From Erythrobacter sp047872805 (GTDB lineage: Bacteria; Pseudomonadota; Alphaproteobacteria; Sphingomonadales; Sphingomonadaceae), in assembly GCF_047872805.1 (NCBI RefSeq), contig NZ_JBLQUK010000001.1:715807-779806 (forward strand): DNA of 64,000 nucleotides. The letters run 5' to 3'. A program made the position numbers and the translations under genes. How positions within the stretch are numbered: the first letter of the stretch is position 1; every line of letters begins with the position of its first letter. Below, in pieces: positions 34,769 through 43,799 of this stretch. The notes beneath the pieces are model-generated. The model had not been told where the DNA came from. It did no database searches and saw only the letters and a program-made list of their open reading frames with translations.

Positions 34769-34823
34769 GTCCATTCCGGCGGGGGATGGCGGATTGCAGG
34801 CCGCGTGATACAGCGCGCGTGCT

Positions 34824-35387
34824 ATGGATTCCTTTCTGCTCTGCCTGGTGATGACCTTCGCCATTGCCTTTGGCGGGCGCGAGCAATTGATCGTCGCGCA
34901 GTTTTCCGAAAGTCTCGAACGCGGTCTGCCGCTGTTGGTGACGGGAGCGTTCTGCGCGCTGCTGAGCGCGGCGATCATGGCCTATGCCGGGTCCAGCCTC
35001 GCCGCCATCCTGCCGCCGCGCGCCGCCGCCATGCTGGTCGCGTTTGCGCTGATGATTGCAGCGTTTGAACTGATCTGGCCCGTAAAATTGAAAGCGATGG
35101 CGGAGCCGACCCGGTCGCTGATCGCCATCGGGATCGTGGTGCTGGCGCGGCAAGTCGGCGATGCAGCGCGCTTCGTGATTTTCGCCTTTGCCGCGCAGGC
35201 GACCTATCCCGCTACCGCGCTGATCGGCGGGGCCATCGGCGGGATCGCGGCGGCGGCGCTCGGCTGGTCGCTGGGACTTTCGCGCCTCTCGCAATTCCCG
35301 CTGCGCGCGATCCGCAGTGTGATGGGCGGGGGTTTGATAGTTGCGGCGATAGTGATCGGATTGAATGCTCGTTTCATGTTTTTGTGA
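34824..35387 (+). CDS. GDT1/TMEM165 (UPF0016)-like membrane protein with degenerate motifs
   Basis: The 187-residue product has about six helices in two repeats of three, as in GDT1 proteins that carry Mn or Ca. The family signature E-x-G-D-K-T is changed: the first copy reads AFGGREQLIVA and the second RQVGDAARFVIFA, so the charged residues that bind the cation are mostly lost. The remaining halves are alanine-rich helices. It may transport something else or serve another function. It lies between phytase and dps with no overlap. The family call is moderate. Confidence 0.6.
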   Translation: MDSFLLCLVMTFAIAFGGREQLIVAQFSESLERGLPLLVTGAFCALLSAAIMAYAGSSLAAILPPRAAAMLVAFALMIAAFELIWPVKLKAMAEPTRSLIAIGIVVLARQVGDAARFVIFAFAAQATYPATALIGGAIGGIAAAALGWSLGLSRLSQFPLRAIRSVMGGGLIVAAIVIGLNARFMFL

Positions 35388-35518
35388 ACCACTGAACCGA
35401 TCACTGCGAATTGGTATTTTTCGGATCAAACGACCTCCTCAATCATTGATAGAGTGGAGATATTAGCGGTGCCTATTCCCCGACAATGGTGCCCGACAGA
35501 TAGAAAAGGAGGATAATC

Positions 35519-35980
35519 ATGCTTGACCCCAACGCTAACTCGACCACCCAGATGGTAGCCGAAATCAACGGCTTGCTGGCAGATCACTTTGCGCTTTTTG
35601 TGAAGACAAAGAATTTTCACTGGCACGTAAAAGGTCCGCGTTTCCGCGATTTGCATCTGCTGTTTGACGAACAGGCGATTGCCATCCGCGACCAGATCGA
35701 TGCCATCGGTGAACGCGCGCGGAAACTGGGCGGTGATACGATCACCTCGCTGGGCATGATTGCGCAGCACAGCCAGGTCAAAGATCAGGATAATGCCGCA
35801 CTTTCAGCAGAAGACATGATCCGCGAACTGCGCGATGACAACGCCAACATGGTCGCCCGGCTCAAGAAGATGAAGGATTTTGCCGAGGCCGCCGGCGACA
35901 ACGCCACCGACGGACTCATCGACGATTGGACCGACATGGCCGAAGAGCGCGTGTGGTTCCTCAACTCGCTGCTTGGCTAG
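35519..35980 (+). CDS. dps: Dps-family DNA-binding ferritin
   Basis: The 153-residue product is a Dps protein, which forms a 12-subunit shell, oxidises Fe(II) with peroxide and protects DNA in starvation or oxidative stress. The ferroxidase ligands lie in NFHWHVKGPRFRDLHLLFDEQ, with the following DEQAIAIRDQIDAIGERARKLGG region. The N-terminal tail is short with no lysine cluster, so DNA binding may be weak. AAGGAGG precedes the ATG closely (35506-35512). A rho-independent terminator follows the gene, so it is probably monocistronic. Confidence 0.95.
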   Translation: MLDPNANSTTQMVAEINGLLADHFALFVKTKNFHWHVKGPRFRDLHLLFDEQAIAIRDQIDAIGERARKLGGDTITSLGMIAQHSQVKDQDNAALSAEDMIRELRDDNANMVARLKKMKDFAEAAGDNATDGLIDDWTDMAEERVWFLNSLLG

Positions 35981-36019
35981 GATAAGACAAACGATACGCG
36001 AGAATTCGCGTTCGAAGGA

Positions 36020-36055
36020 GAGGGCCGTTTCCGCTTTGCGGGAGCGGCCCTTTTG
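36020..36055 (+). terminator. Rho-independent terminator after dps
   Basis: AGGGCCGTTTCCGC and GCGGGAGCGGCCCT pair around a TTT loop with a small internal mismatch, followed by TTT. It lies about 40 nt after the dps stop and ends just before the pgl-like start at 36069, isolating dps from the next genes. Confidence 0.8.
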
Positions 36056-36068
36056 CTATGCGTGGGCA

Positions 36069-36683
36069 ATGCAGAATGTAACGATCATTGAAGGCGGCGA
36101 TGCTGCTGCCATCGCCGCATGGTTGTCGGGCTGCCTTGCCGCGCCCGCTGCCATCACCATTCCGGGTGGGTCCACCCCATTCCCGATCATCAAAGCGCTG
36201 ATCGAAACGGGCGAGGTAGGTTGGAACGGAATCGAAGTCTGGCCCAATGACGACCGCATTGTGCCCGAAGACCACGAAGCGTCGAATACCGGCAAGATCC
36301 GCGCCCTGCTGGAACCGCAAGGCGCGGCTATTGTAGGGCTGGAAGAGGGGCTGGTCCCGCCCCGTTTTGCGCTGACTTGGCTAGGCATGGGGCCGGACGG
36401 ACACACCGCCTCGCTGTTTCCCAATACCGATCCGCAAGTGGACGATCCGCAGATGTTGCGTCGCCTCACCCCTGATCCGTTGCCCTCACACGCGCCGTTT
36501 GACCGCATCACGCTGACCTTGCCAGCCTTGCTGGCGAGCGATGCAATTCTGTTCACGCTAGGGGGCGCGGGTGACAAGCGCGGCGTGTTCGAGGCGGCTA
36601 TGGCGGGCGAGCATGATCTGCCCGTCGCGCGTTTGCTACGCGCAGCAGGGGCGCGCGGAATTCCGGTTACATGCTTCACCTGA
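36069..36683 (+). CDS. 6-phosphogluconolactonase-like protein (short form)
   Basis: The protein has the 6PGL/glucosamine-6-phosphate isomerase fold: ITIPGGSTPFPIIKAL at the phosphate-binding start, EVWPNDDRIVPEDHEASNTG and LTWLGMGPDGHTASLFPNT, with the aspartate and histidine of the active site. The ATG at 36069 gives 204 residues, somewhat shorter than the usual 225-260; upstream in-frame codons run through the dps terminator and are rejected. 6PGL hydrolyses the lactone in the pentose phosphate or Entner-Doudoroff route. It overlaps the Nudix gene by 13 nt. Zwf and edd genes are not nearby. Confidence 0.85.
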   Translation: MQNVTIIEGGDAAAIAAWLSGCLAAPAAITIPGGSTPFPIIKALIETGEVGWNGIEVWPNDDRIVPEDHEASNTGKIRALLEPQGAAIVGLEEGLVPPRFALTWLGMGPDGHTASLFPNTDPQVDDPQMLRRLTPDPLPSHAPFDRITLTLPALLASDAILFTLGGAGDKRGVFEAAMAGEHDLPVARLLRAAGARGIPVTCFT

Positions 36684-37171
36684 TCGCCAATCTTATAGAG
36701 CGCATTTTGCCTGCGCCTATGCAGCGCGCCTTGATGCCGCTTGCGCATCGCATCCGGCACCGCTGGCGCATCTGGCGGGGCGCACCAATTGCCGGGGTGA
36801 GCGCGGTGCTGATGAACCTCAATGGCGAGGTTTTGTTGCTGCGCCATTCCTATGGTCCCGAGGTGTGGGGGCTGCCCGGCGGCGGCCTTGCGCCCGGCGA
36901 AGCGCCCGAGGCCTGCGTGCGGCGCGAGGTGCAAGAGGAACTGGGCATCCGGCTGGGCGCGGTTGAAGCCTTCGCCACGCTGGAGGAAGTGCTGTCGGGT
37001 TCGCCGCACACCGCTTATCTGTTTGCAGCGACGATCAATGCTCAACCCAATCCGGATCAGCGCGAAGTGGTGGAGGCACGGTTCTTCCCCTCGCATTCGC
37101 TGCCCGAACCATTGGGCGAGGTCACGCGGCGGCGGATCGCCGCATGGAAAGCGCGCGGGACAGCCGGATAA
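36671..37171 (+). CDS. Nudix hydrolase
   Basis: The 166-residue product contains a complete Nudix box at about residues 70-92 (GGGLAPGEAP then REVQEELGI, matching G-x5-E-x7-REUxEExGU). Nudix enzymes cleave nucleoside diphosphates linked to another group. The N-terminal 35 residues are basic and partly hydrophobic (LIERILPAPMQRAL), possibly for membrane contact. It starts inside the end of the pgl-like gene. The substrate is not predictable from the box; the family is certain. Confidence 0.9.
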   Translation: MLHLIANLIERILPAPMQRALMPLAHRIRHRWRIWRGAPIAGVSAVLMNLNGEVLLLRHSYGPEVWGLPGGGLAPGEAPEACVRREVQEELGIRLGAVEAFATLEEVLSGSPHTAYLFAATINAQPNPDQREVVEARFFPSHSLPEPLGEVTRRRIAAWKARGTAG

Positions 37172-37180
37172 GCCCTGAAC

Positions 37181-38293
37181 CTAAAGCAGCGACAATTGCG
37201 CGGTATCCGGCGGCGCGTTGCGTTCCTCTGCGCCTTCGAGATTGCTCAGCGTCAGGCCCATCAGCCGGATCGGTGAGGGCAAGGGCAGCGCTTCGTCGAG
37301 CAATTCACGGCTTATCCGCGCGAAATCCGCTTTGTCCGCGACCGGATGGATCAAGGACTTGGCGCGGGTCATCAGCTGGAAATCGGTGAATTTGACCTTC
37401 AGCGTCACCGTTCGCCCGCGCGCATCGGCGCCCTCTATCCGGTCCCACACAATGTCGATGATAGTCTCCAGCGTGTCGCGCAGCGCCGCTCCGCTGGAAA
37501 TATCCTCGCTGAAAGTGCGTTCTCCGCCCACCGATTTTCGCAGCCGATGCGCGCTGACCGGGCGCAGGTCGATCCCGCGCGCGGCGCGAAAGAAATAATC
37601 GGCGGACGATCCGAAATGCGCACGCAAAAAAGCGATGTCCTTGGCCGCGAGGTCTGCACCAGTGGCGATCCCCAGCCGCTTCATCTTCTCCTCCGCTTTG
37701 GGCCCGACCCCGTGGAACCGTCGGATCGGCAGGCCCGCAACAAATTGCGCCCCTTCGCCCGGACGAATGACGCATAGCCCATCGGGCTTGTTCTGGTCGC
37801 TCGCCAGCTTGGCGAGAAATTTGTTGTAGGAGACCCCGGCACTCGCGGTCAGCTGGGTCTTGGCCTTGATCTCCTGCCGGATCAGCGTGGCAATCCTGGT
37901 GGCGCTGCCGATACCCAGTCGGTCCTCGGTCACGTCAAGATAGGCCTCGTCCAGGCTCAATGGTTCGACCAGCGGGGTGTGATGTTCAAAAACCCGGCGG
38001 ATCTGGCGGCTCGCTTCTTTATAAGCGTCAAAATGCGGGCGCACGAAAATGAGATCGGGGCACAGCCGTTTTGCGGTGACGGAGGGCATGGCGCTGCGCA
38101 CGCCAAATCGCCGCGCCTCATAGCTCGCCGCAGCAACCACCCCGCGCCCGCCAGCGCCGCCCACCGCCACCGGCTTGCCTCGCAAATCCGGTTCGTCGCG
38201 CTGTTCGACGCTGGCAAAGAAGGCATCCATATCAACATGGATGATCTTGCGCAGCCCCGCCGCCTCACCATCATCGCGCAGATCCTCGCTCAT
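37181..38293 (-). CDS. dinB: DNA polymerase IV
   Basis: The 370-residue Y-family polymerase carries out translesion synthesis. Catalytic metal ligands lie in HVDMDAFFASVEQRD and SLDEAYLDVTEDRLG; the helix-hairpin region LPIRRFHGVGPKAEEKMKRLGI and little-finger segment RKSVGGERTFSEDI are present. The C-terminus lacks an obvious beta-clamp motif of the usual form but ends QLSLL, which may serve as one. No clear SOS box (GAAC-N7-GAAC) is visible upstream. It is a stand-alone gene between the Nudix and MFS genes. Confidence 0.95.
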   Translation of the reverse strand: MSEDLRDDGEAAGLRKIIHVDMDAFFASVEQRDEPDLRGKPVAVGGAGGRGVVAAASYEARRFGVRSAMPSVTAKRLCPDLIFVRPHFDAYKEASRQIRRVFEHHTPLVEPLSLDEAYLDVTEDRLGIGSATRIATLIRQEIKAKTQLTASAGVSYNKFLAKLASDQNKPDGLCVIRPGEGAQFVAGLPIRRFHGVGPKAEEKMKRLGIATGADLAAKDIAFLRAHFGSSADYFFRAARGIDLRPVSAHRLRKSVGGERTFSEDISSGAALRDTLETIIDIVWDRIEGADARGRTVTLKVKFTDFQLMTRAKSLIHPVADKADFARISRELLDEALPLPSPIRLMGLTLSNLEGAEERNAPPDTAQLSLL

Positions 38294-38409
38294 GGTGAGT
38301 AATCTAGCCTCATTTGCGCCCGCGCGGAACTATCCGGGCCGCGATGTTTTTTGTGCACATGCGAAATGAAGAGTTTTCATCGGGCGGAGCAGGCGTCAAA
38401 GAGCCTGCG

Positions 38410-39690
38410 ATGTCTGCTGAAACCTCTCTTTCTGCGCCCGCTACCAGTCCCAAGCCCGCGCACAAGCCGCTGCACGAAACCGAGCTGATCTGGATGATGG
38501 CGATGCTGATGGCGCTGCAGGCGTTCGGCATTGACGCCATCCTGCCTGCGCTTGATGAACTCGCGTTGGCGCTGACGGTGGAGGGCAACGACCGGCAATT
38601 TGTGATCGGGGTCTATCTGCTCACCGCCGGAATCGGCGCGCTGGTGCCGGGCGCATTGGCCGATCGTTTCGGGCGAAGGCCAGTTCTGCTGGGTTCGATT
38701 GCGGTCTATATTGCGCTCTCGCTCGCCAGCGCGATGGTCACCACATTCGATCAATTGATCGCGGTGCGCGCCGCGCAGGGGTTCTTTGGCGCAGGCATAG
38801 TCGCGCTGCCACCAGCAATCATCCGCGACCGGGTGGGCGGCGACAAGATGGCGCGCATGATGAGCCTGATCTTTGTCATATTCCTGATGGTTCCGGCCAT
38901 CGCGCCCAGCATTGGCGAGCTGATCCTGCTGGTCGCCGATTGGCGCGCAATATTCGTGGCGATGGCGGTGCAGGGCATTCTGGTGGGATGCTGGGTGTAT
39001 TTCCGTCTGCCCGAAAGCCTGACGGATGAAAACCGCCAGGCGATCCTGCCCGGCGTGATTGCGCGCAACATGGCCCGCGCGCTTAGCCTGCGCAGCGTGG
39101 CCGGTTATATCATTGGCAGCTCGCTGGTGTTCGGGGCGCTGTTTGGCTTTATCAATTCCGCGCAGCAATTGATCACCGAGACATTTGGCGCGGGCGATAT
39201 CTTCCCCTTTGTGTTTGCCATCTGCGCTGGTTCAATGGCGTTTGCCAGTTGGTCCAATTCGCGGATCGTCGAACGGTTTGGTGCGCGCCGGGTCAGCCAC
39301 ACCGCGCTGTTCGTGTTCATCGGCGTGGCTTCGTTGCAAGTCTATTTCGCATATCAGCCCGATGAGACGCTGTGGCAATTCGTCCCGCTGATGGCGATCA
39401 ACATGATGCTGCTCGGCTTTATCGGGAGCAATTTTGGCGCGATTGCAATGAACCCGTTTTTTGCGATTGCGGGCGCGGCCAGTTCGGCACACGGCTTTGT
39501 CAGGATGACCACGGCGGCGTTGCTGGGCGGGCTGATCGGATATTCGTTTGATGGAACGGCGCAGCCGCTGGCGCTGGCTTTGCTGGCGAGCGGGCTGGCG
39601 TGCCTTGCGCTGGTGCTGTTCAGCGAAAAGGGCAAATTGTTCGGTCCGCCCGATGCCGCGCTGGGGCCGACGAAGATGCGCAATATTTGA
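38410..39690 (+). CDS. Bcr/CflA-type MFS drug exporter
   Basis: The product has 12 membrane helices. The loop ADRFGRRPVLLGS between helices 2 and 3 and the ALPPAIIRDRVGGDKMARMMSL segment place it in the Bcr/CflA drug:proton antiporter group. The ATG at 38410 gives 426 residues beginning MSAETSL; in-frame ATGs at 38344 and 38359 could also serve, and none has a strong Shine-Dalgarno. It is divergent from dinB. Substrate is not predictable. Confidence 0.85.
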   Translation: MSAETSLSAPATSPKPAHKPLHETELIWMMAMLMALQAFGIDAILPALDELALALTVEGNDRQFVIGVYLLTAGIGALVPGALADRFGRRPVLLGSIAVYIALSLASAMVTTFDQLIAVRAAQGFFGAGIVALPPAIIRDRVGGDKMARMMSLIFVIFLMVPAIAPSIGELILLVADWRAIFVAMAVQGILVGCWVYFRLPESLTDENRQAILPGVIARNMARALSLRSVAGYIIGSSLVFGALFGFINSAQQLITETFGAGDIFPFVFAICAGSMAFASWSNSRIVERFGARRVSHTALFVFIGVASLQVYFAYQPDETLWQFVPLMAINMMLLGFIGSNFGAIAMNPFFAIAGAASSAHGFVRMTTAALLGGLIGYSFDGTAQPLALALLASGLACLALVLFSEKGKLFGPPDAALGPTKMRNI

Positions 39691-39706
39691 GGGGTTGGAG
39701 GCCGGC

Positions 39707-41260
39707 CTAGCGCTCGCTTTCCAACCTTCGCCACGCCAGCCCCGCAAATTCGCAGAGCAGCGGGCGTGTGTCGCGCGGGTCGATGATGTCCTCGACATTA
39801 AAACGTTCGGCGCTGCGGAACGGCGAGGTGACCTTGGCCAGCCGTTCGCGGATGTCCTCCAGCAGCGCCTGCGGATCATCGGCGGCTTCCAGTTCGGCCT
39901 TGTAAGCAACCTCCAGCCCGCCCGCGATCGGGAGGCTGCCCCAGTCGCCAGACGGCCAGCAATAGCGGTATTGATACCTCTCGGCATTGCTCATCGCGCT
40001 GCCTGCGATGCCATAGGCGCGCCTGAGGACCACGCTGGCGAGCGGCACGGTGGCGCGGTAAATCGCGTTCATGGCATTGACGCCGTAGCGGATCGTCCCC
40101 GCCATCTCCGCCTCGCGCCCGATCATGAAGCCGGGATTGTCCACCAGATGCACGATGGGCAGGCGGAACTGGTCGGCGAGTCTGACGAAACGTTCGACCT
40201 TCTCGCTGGTTTTGGCCTCCCACGATCCGCCGAGGTAGCTTGGATCGCTCGCCACCACGCAGACCGGCCAGCCGTCGAGCCGGGCGAAGGCGGTGATCGC
40301 GGCGCGGCCCCAGTGCCTGCCGATCTCGAACACGGTGCCGTGATCGAACAGCATGTCGAGGCAGCGGCGCATCGAATAGACCTGCTTGGGATCGCGCGGA
40401 ACGAGACTGAGCAGCGCCTCTTCGCGCCGGTCCGCTGGGTCATCGCAGGCGGCGCGGCGGGCGTGCTGGCCGACATATTCGGGCATGAAGCTGAGGAAAT
40501 GCCGCGCGCGGGCGAAGGCTTCGGCCTCGCTGGCGACCTCGTCATCCACCACCCCGTTGCGGGTGTGGATCGCCGATCCGCCGAGCACTTCCTTGGCCTC
40601 CTCGTGATTGGCCGCGCCGCCCTTGTAAGCTTCGCCCAGCCCATCTACCACGGCGGGGCCCGCGGCGAAGATCTGGCTGAGGCCCTTGACCATGATCGAG
40701 TAATGGCTGGCGACCGTCCGCGCCGCACCGAGGCCCGCCGTCGGCCCCAGAGCGAGCGCCACCACCGGCACGGTGTCGAGGTTCGTCACTACATCGCCCC
40801 AGCCGGGCACGGCAGGAATATAGGTTGCGCCGATCTGTTCGAGTGTCTTGACGCTGCCGCCGCCGCCCGTCCCGTCGATCATGCGGATGATGGGCAGCTT
40901 CAGCTCGTGCGCCATCATCTCGGCCTGCACCATCTTGCGCGCGATGCCAGCGTCTGCCGCGCCGCCTCTGATGGTGAAATCGTCCGCTGTGGCGACGACG
41001 GGGCGGCCGTTGATCAGTGCCTTGCCGAAGAGGAAGGGGGCGGGGGTGACGCCTTGGAGGTCGCCATTGGCGTCATACTTGGCGCTGCCTGCGATCTTGC
41101 CGATCTCGCGGAAGGAGCCTTCGTCACACAGCGCCGCCAGCCGCGCGCGGGCATCCATCTTGCCGCGTGAGTGTTGCCGCGCAACCTTGTCCGCGCCGCC
41201 CATCTGCTCGGCAAGCGCCTCGCGTTGCCGCAGTTCTTCGAGTTCCTTTTGCCAGCTCAT
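39707..41260 (-). CDS. Acyl-CoA carboxylase beta subunit (carboxyltransferase)
   Basis: The 517-residue carboxyltransferase takes CO2 from biotin on the partner alpha subunit to an acyl-CoA. Marks are the N-terminal RQHSRGKMDARARL, the acyl-CoA site MIDGTGGGGSVKTLEQIG and the C-terminal biotin-site region PFRSAERFNVEDIIDPRDTR. The ATG at 41260 has GGGG closely upstream; a GTG two codons earlier is less likely. The alpha subunit gene precedes it by 100 nt filled with a nested palindromic repeat. Propionyl-CoA from valine would be a logical substrate, but methylcrotonyl- or other acyl-CoA is possible. Confidence 0.9.
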   Translation of the reverse strand: MSWQKELEELRQREALAEQMGGADKVARQHSRGKMDARARLAALCDEGSFREIGKIAGSAKYDANGDLQGVTPAPFLFGKALINGRPVVATADDFTIRGGAADAGIARKMVQAEMMAHELKLPIIRMIDGTGGGGSVKTLEQIGATYIPAVPGWGDVVTNLDTVPVVALALGPTAGLGAARTVASHYSIMVKGLSQIFAAGPAVVDGLGEAYKGGAANHEEAKEVLGGSAIHTRNGVVDDEVASEAEAFARARHFLSFMPEYVGQHARRAACDDPADRREEALLSLVPRDPKQVYSMRRCLDMLFDHGTVFEIGRHWGRAAITAFARLDGWPVCVVASDPSYLGGSWEAKTSEKVERFVRLADQFRLPIVHLVDNPGFMIGREAEMAGTIRYGVNAMNAIYRATVPLASVVLRRAYGIAGSAMSNAERYQYRYCWPSGDWGSLPIAGGLEVAYKAELEAADDPQALLEDIRERLAKVTSPFRSAERFNVEDIIDPRDTRPLLCEFAGLAWRRLESER

Positions 41261-41280
41261 TCTCACCCCATAGGCAAACC

Positions 41281-41360
41281 GTCATCCCAGCGAAAGCTGG
41301 GACCTAGGGCCTCATGGTGCAGTGCTTGCCGCCCTAGGCCCCAGCTTTCGCTGGGGTTAC
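41281..41360. repeat. Nested palindromic intergenic repeat
   Basis: The left half carries the small palindrome CCCAGCGAAAGCTGGG (41286-41301) and CCTAGGGC (41303-41310). The right half carries GCCCTAGG (41331-41338) and CCCAGCTTTCGCTGGG (41340-41355). Each half folds alone and the halves also pair with each other. The element fills the gap between the carboxylase alpha and beta genes. Similar 'GTCATCCCAGCGAAAGCTGGG' repeats are common between genes in this group of bacteria, to my memory. Confidence 0.85.
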
Positions 41361-41363
41361 GGA

Positions 41364-43262
41364 TTATTCTTCTGTCGAGGCAGGCACCACCGTCACCAAC
41401 ACCGCCTCAACCTGCACCTGCGCGCCCGCGCTGACGCTCAGCCCCTCGACCACCCCGTCGAAGGGCGCGGTGAGGGCGTGTTCCATCTTCATCGCCTCGA
41501 GCACCAAGAGCCGCTGCCCGGCGGTGACCGCCTGGCCTTCGGCGACATCGACCGCGATGACCTTGCCCGGCATGGGCGCAATGATCGCGCCGTCTGCGGC
41601 TGAGGCTTGGCCGGTGCCGTCATGGCGATAGGGTTGGATGTGGAACGTTGCGCCGTCGCAGAAATAGAGTTTGCCGGAGTTGCCTTGAATGGTGAGGTCG
41701 AATGCCGGGTCGTCGCCATCGAATGCCGGGTCGACTTCGACCTCCACGCCGTCAACCAGCAATCGCACAGACTGTTTGTGTTCGGCGTTTAGACGAAAGC
41801 CACCGATCCCCGATTGGCGGGCGTAATTGTTCCCCCAAGCGTCAGCGTAGAGCAGGTCTTCCGCGTAGAGCGCCAAGGACAGCTTGGGCGGCGATGGCGG
41901 GCCTGTCAGCGTATCGATGTTCTCCGCAATGGAACCGGTGGTCATCGTACCGCTCTTGAATGCGGGCAGATCGAGCAGGCGGAACAGGAACCAGGCGTTC
42001 TGCTTGACCGGCCAGACCTGCACATGACCCGTTGATTGTCGTAGTGCGGCGATCGCAGCGTCACGGTCTTCAGCATGACAGATGAGTTTCGCGATCATTG
42101 GGTCGTAGTAAGAGCTGACCTCGGCTCCTCGATCGACGCCGGTTTCAACGCGAGCAAAATGCGGCGATATATTCAGGTGCTCCAACCGCCCCGTGCTCGG
42201 CAGAAACCCCTTCGCCGGGTCTTCCGCATAGAGCCGCGCCTCGATCGCGTGGCCGTAGATCGACAGTTCCTCCTGCCGCTTGGGCAGCAGTTCGCCGCTT
42301 GCAACCCGCAATTGCCATTCGACCAGATCGACCCCGGTGATCTCTTCGGTGACGGGGTGCTCGACCTGAAGCCGGGTGTTCATCTCCATGAAGAAGATGC
42401 GATCCGCGCGCAGGCCCTCTGAGGCATCGGCGATGAATTCGATCGTGCCCGCGCCCTCGTAATCGACCGCCTTGGCGGCGCGCACGGCGGCGGCGCAGAT
42501 CGTCTCGCGGGTGGCCGCGTCCATGCCGGGGGCGGGGGCTTCCTCGATCACCTTCTGGTGGCGGCGCTGGAGCGAGCAGTCGCGCTCGAACAGGTGGACG
42601 ACGTTGCCGTGGGCATCGCCGAACACCTGCACCTCGATATGGCGGGGCGAGGTGATCCACTTTTCAAGCAGCACCTCGTCATTGCCGAAGCTGGCCTTGG
42701 CCTCGCGGCGGCAGGATTCGAGCGCGGCGGCGAAATCAGCCGGGGCATCGACCTTGCGCATCCCCTTGCCGCCTCCGCCCGCGACCGCCTTGATGAGGAC
42801 GGGGTAGCCGATGGCTTCGGCCTCCTTGGTCAGCCGTTCGACCGACTGGTCCGACCCGTCATAGCCCGGCGTCACCGGCACGCCCGCCGCGCGCATCAGC
42901 TGCTTGGCCGCGTCCTTCAGACCCATCGCGCGGATGCTGGCAGGCTTGGGGCCGACCCAGATCAGCCCGGCGTCCAGCACGGCCTGCGCGAAGTCGGCGT
43001 TCTCGGAAAGGAATCCGTAGCCCGGATGGATTGCATCCGCCCCGGTCTGCTTCGCGGCGGCGATGATCTTCGCGCCCACCAGATAGCTTTCCGCCGCGGG
43101 TGAGGGGCCGATATGCACGCTCTCGTCGGCTTGGCGCACGTGCAGCGCCTTGGCATCGGCATCAGAATAGACTGCGACCGTGGCGACGCCCATCGCGCGC
43201 GCGGTGCGGATGATCCGGCAGGCAATTTCGCCGCGATTGGCGATCAGGAGTTTGGTGATCAT
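41364..43262 (-). CDS. Acyl-CoA carboxylase alpha subunit (biotin carboxylase and biotin carrier)
   Basis: The 632-residue product has a biotin carboxylase domain (KLLIANRGEIACRIIRTARA start, HPGYGFLSENADFAQ, ATP-grasp AVAGGGGKGMRKV, MEMNTRLQVEHPVTE) and a C-terminal biotinyl domain with the biotin lysine in VLEAMKMEHALTAP. It carboxylates its own biotin using ATP and bicarbonate. It partners the downstream beta subunit; the SnoaL-like gene upstream overlaps it by ATGA. The middle part fits propionyl/methylcrotonyl-type alpha chains; the sequence does not distinguish them. Confidence 0.93.
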   Translation of the reverse strand: MITKLLIANRGEIACRIIRTARAMGVATVAVYSDADAKALHVRQADESVHIGPSPAAESYLVGAKIIAAAKQTGADAIHPGYGFLSENADFAQAVLDAGLIWVGPKPASIRAMGLKDAAKQLMRAAGVPVTPGYDGSDQSVERLTKEAEAIGYPVLIKAVAGGGGKGMRKVDAPADFAAALESCRREAKASFGNDEVLLEKWITSPRHIEVQVFGDAHGNVVHLFERDCSLQRRHQKVIEEAPAPGMDAATRETICAAAVRAAKAVDYEGAGTIEFIADASEGLRADRIFFMEMNTRLQVEHPVTEEITGVDLVEWQLRVASGELLPKRQEELSIYGHAIEARLYAEDPAKGFLPSTGRLEHLNISPHFARVETGVDRGAEVSSYYDPMIAKLICHAEDRDAAIAALRQSTGHVQVWPVKQNAWFLFRLLDLPAFKSGTMTTGSIAENIDTLTGPPSPPKLSLALYAEDLLYADAWGNNYARQSGIGGFRLNAEHKQSVRLLVDGVEVEVDPAFDGDDPAFDLTIQGNSGKLYFCDGATFHIQPYRHDGTGQASAADGAIIAPMPGKVIAVDVAEGQAVTAGQRLLVLEAMKMEHALTAPFDGVVEGLSVSAGAQVQVEAVLVTVVPASTEE

Positions 43263-43774
43263 AGCGCGAACTCGGGTGCCTCAGGCGCGCCCAGAGCGGC
43301 GCAGCGCGTCGGTGGCTCCATGGTGAAGCTGGTGTTGGCGACTTTCCAGCCGCTCTCGGTGCGCACCAGCGACAGCGAATTGACCCCGCAATGCGACGTC
43401 GCGCCGTTTGCCAGGAAGCGGTAAGGCCCCCAGACCTGCGCCATGTCGCCGTCCACCAACACATGATCGTAGGACATGAGCTCGTCGAAATCGCCGGAGC
43501 GCGTGCCCCAGCGTGCCAGGTGATCGGCGACCGGCACGGCATCGACACGCGGCAGGTCGGGGTTCATCCGGCTGTGGATGAAGATCACGCCTTCGGACAG
43601 CATCACCGCTGCGAGCGCGGTGCGGTCCTCGCTGCGCAGGGCAGCGAAGAAGGCGTCAGCGGCCAGCATGACCTCGGCCTGTTCGCGCGAGGGCTTTGCT
43701 TCAGGTGTGGTGGCAGCCAGCGGTGCGGCGACAAGGCCAAGCAGCGCGGCGACGGATTTCAAGAGTCCTCTCAT
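43259..43774 (-). CDS. SnoaL/DUF4440-like secreted protein
   Basis: The 171-residue product has a signal peptide (LLGLVAAPLAA) and a nuclear-transport-factor-2 fold: AADAFFAALRSEDRTALAAVM, then GVIFIHSRM, DHVLVDGDMAQVWGPYRFL and a final LSLVRTESGWKVANTSF. Such domains include isomerases, polyketide cyclases and non-enzymatic binders, so function is open. Its stop overlaps the carboxylase alpha start by ATGA, so both are on one transcript, although a secreted protein ahead of a cytoplasmic carboxylase has no obvious logic. Confidence 0.82.
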   Translation of the reverse strand: MRGLLKSVAALLGLVAAPLAATTPEAKPSREQAEVMLAADAFFAALRSEDRTALAAVMLSEGVIFIHSRMNPDLPRVDAVPVADHLARWGTRSGDFDELMSYDHVLVDGDMAQVWGPYRFLANGATSHCGVNSLSLVRTESGWKVANTSFTMEPPTRCAALGAPEAPEFAL

Positions 43775-43799
43775 TGGGCTGCGCTAGCCCAAAAATTTG

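Noticed and set aside
35400..35510. OxyR- or Fur-type site upstream of dps
   Set aside because: Only scattered short matches such as GATAG were seen; no full-length palindrome.
38294..38409. SOS box between dinB and the MFS gene
   Set aside because: A single GAAC-like half is present but no second half seven bases away.
39548..41170. 540-codon open frame on the plus strand opposite the carboxylase beta gene
   Set aside because: It overlaps a certain gene entirely and reads as low-complexity arginine, alanine and histidine sequence without domains.
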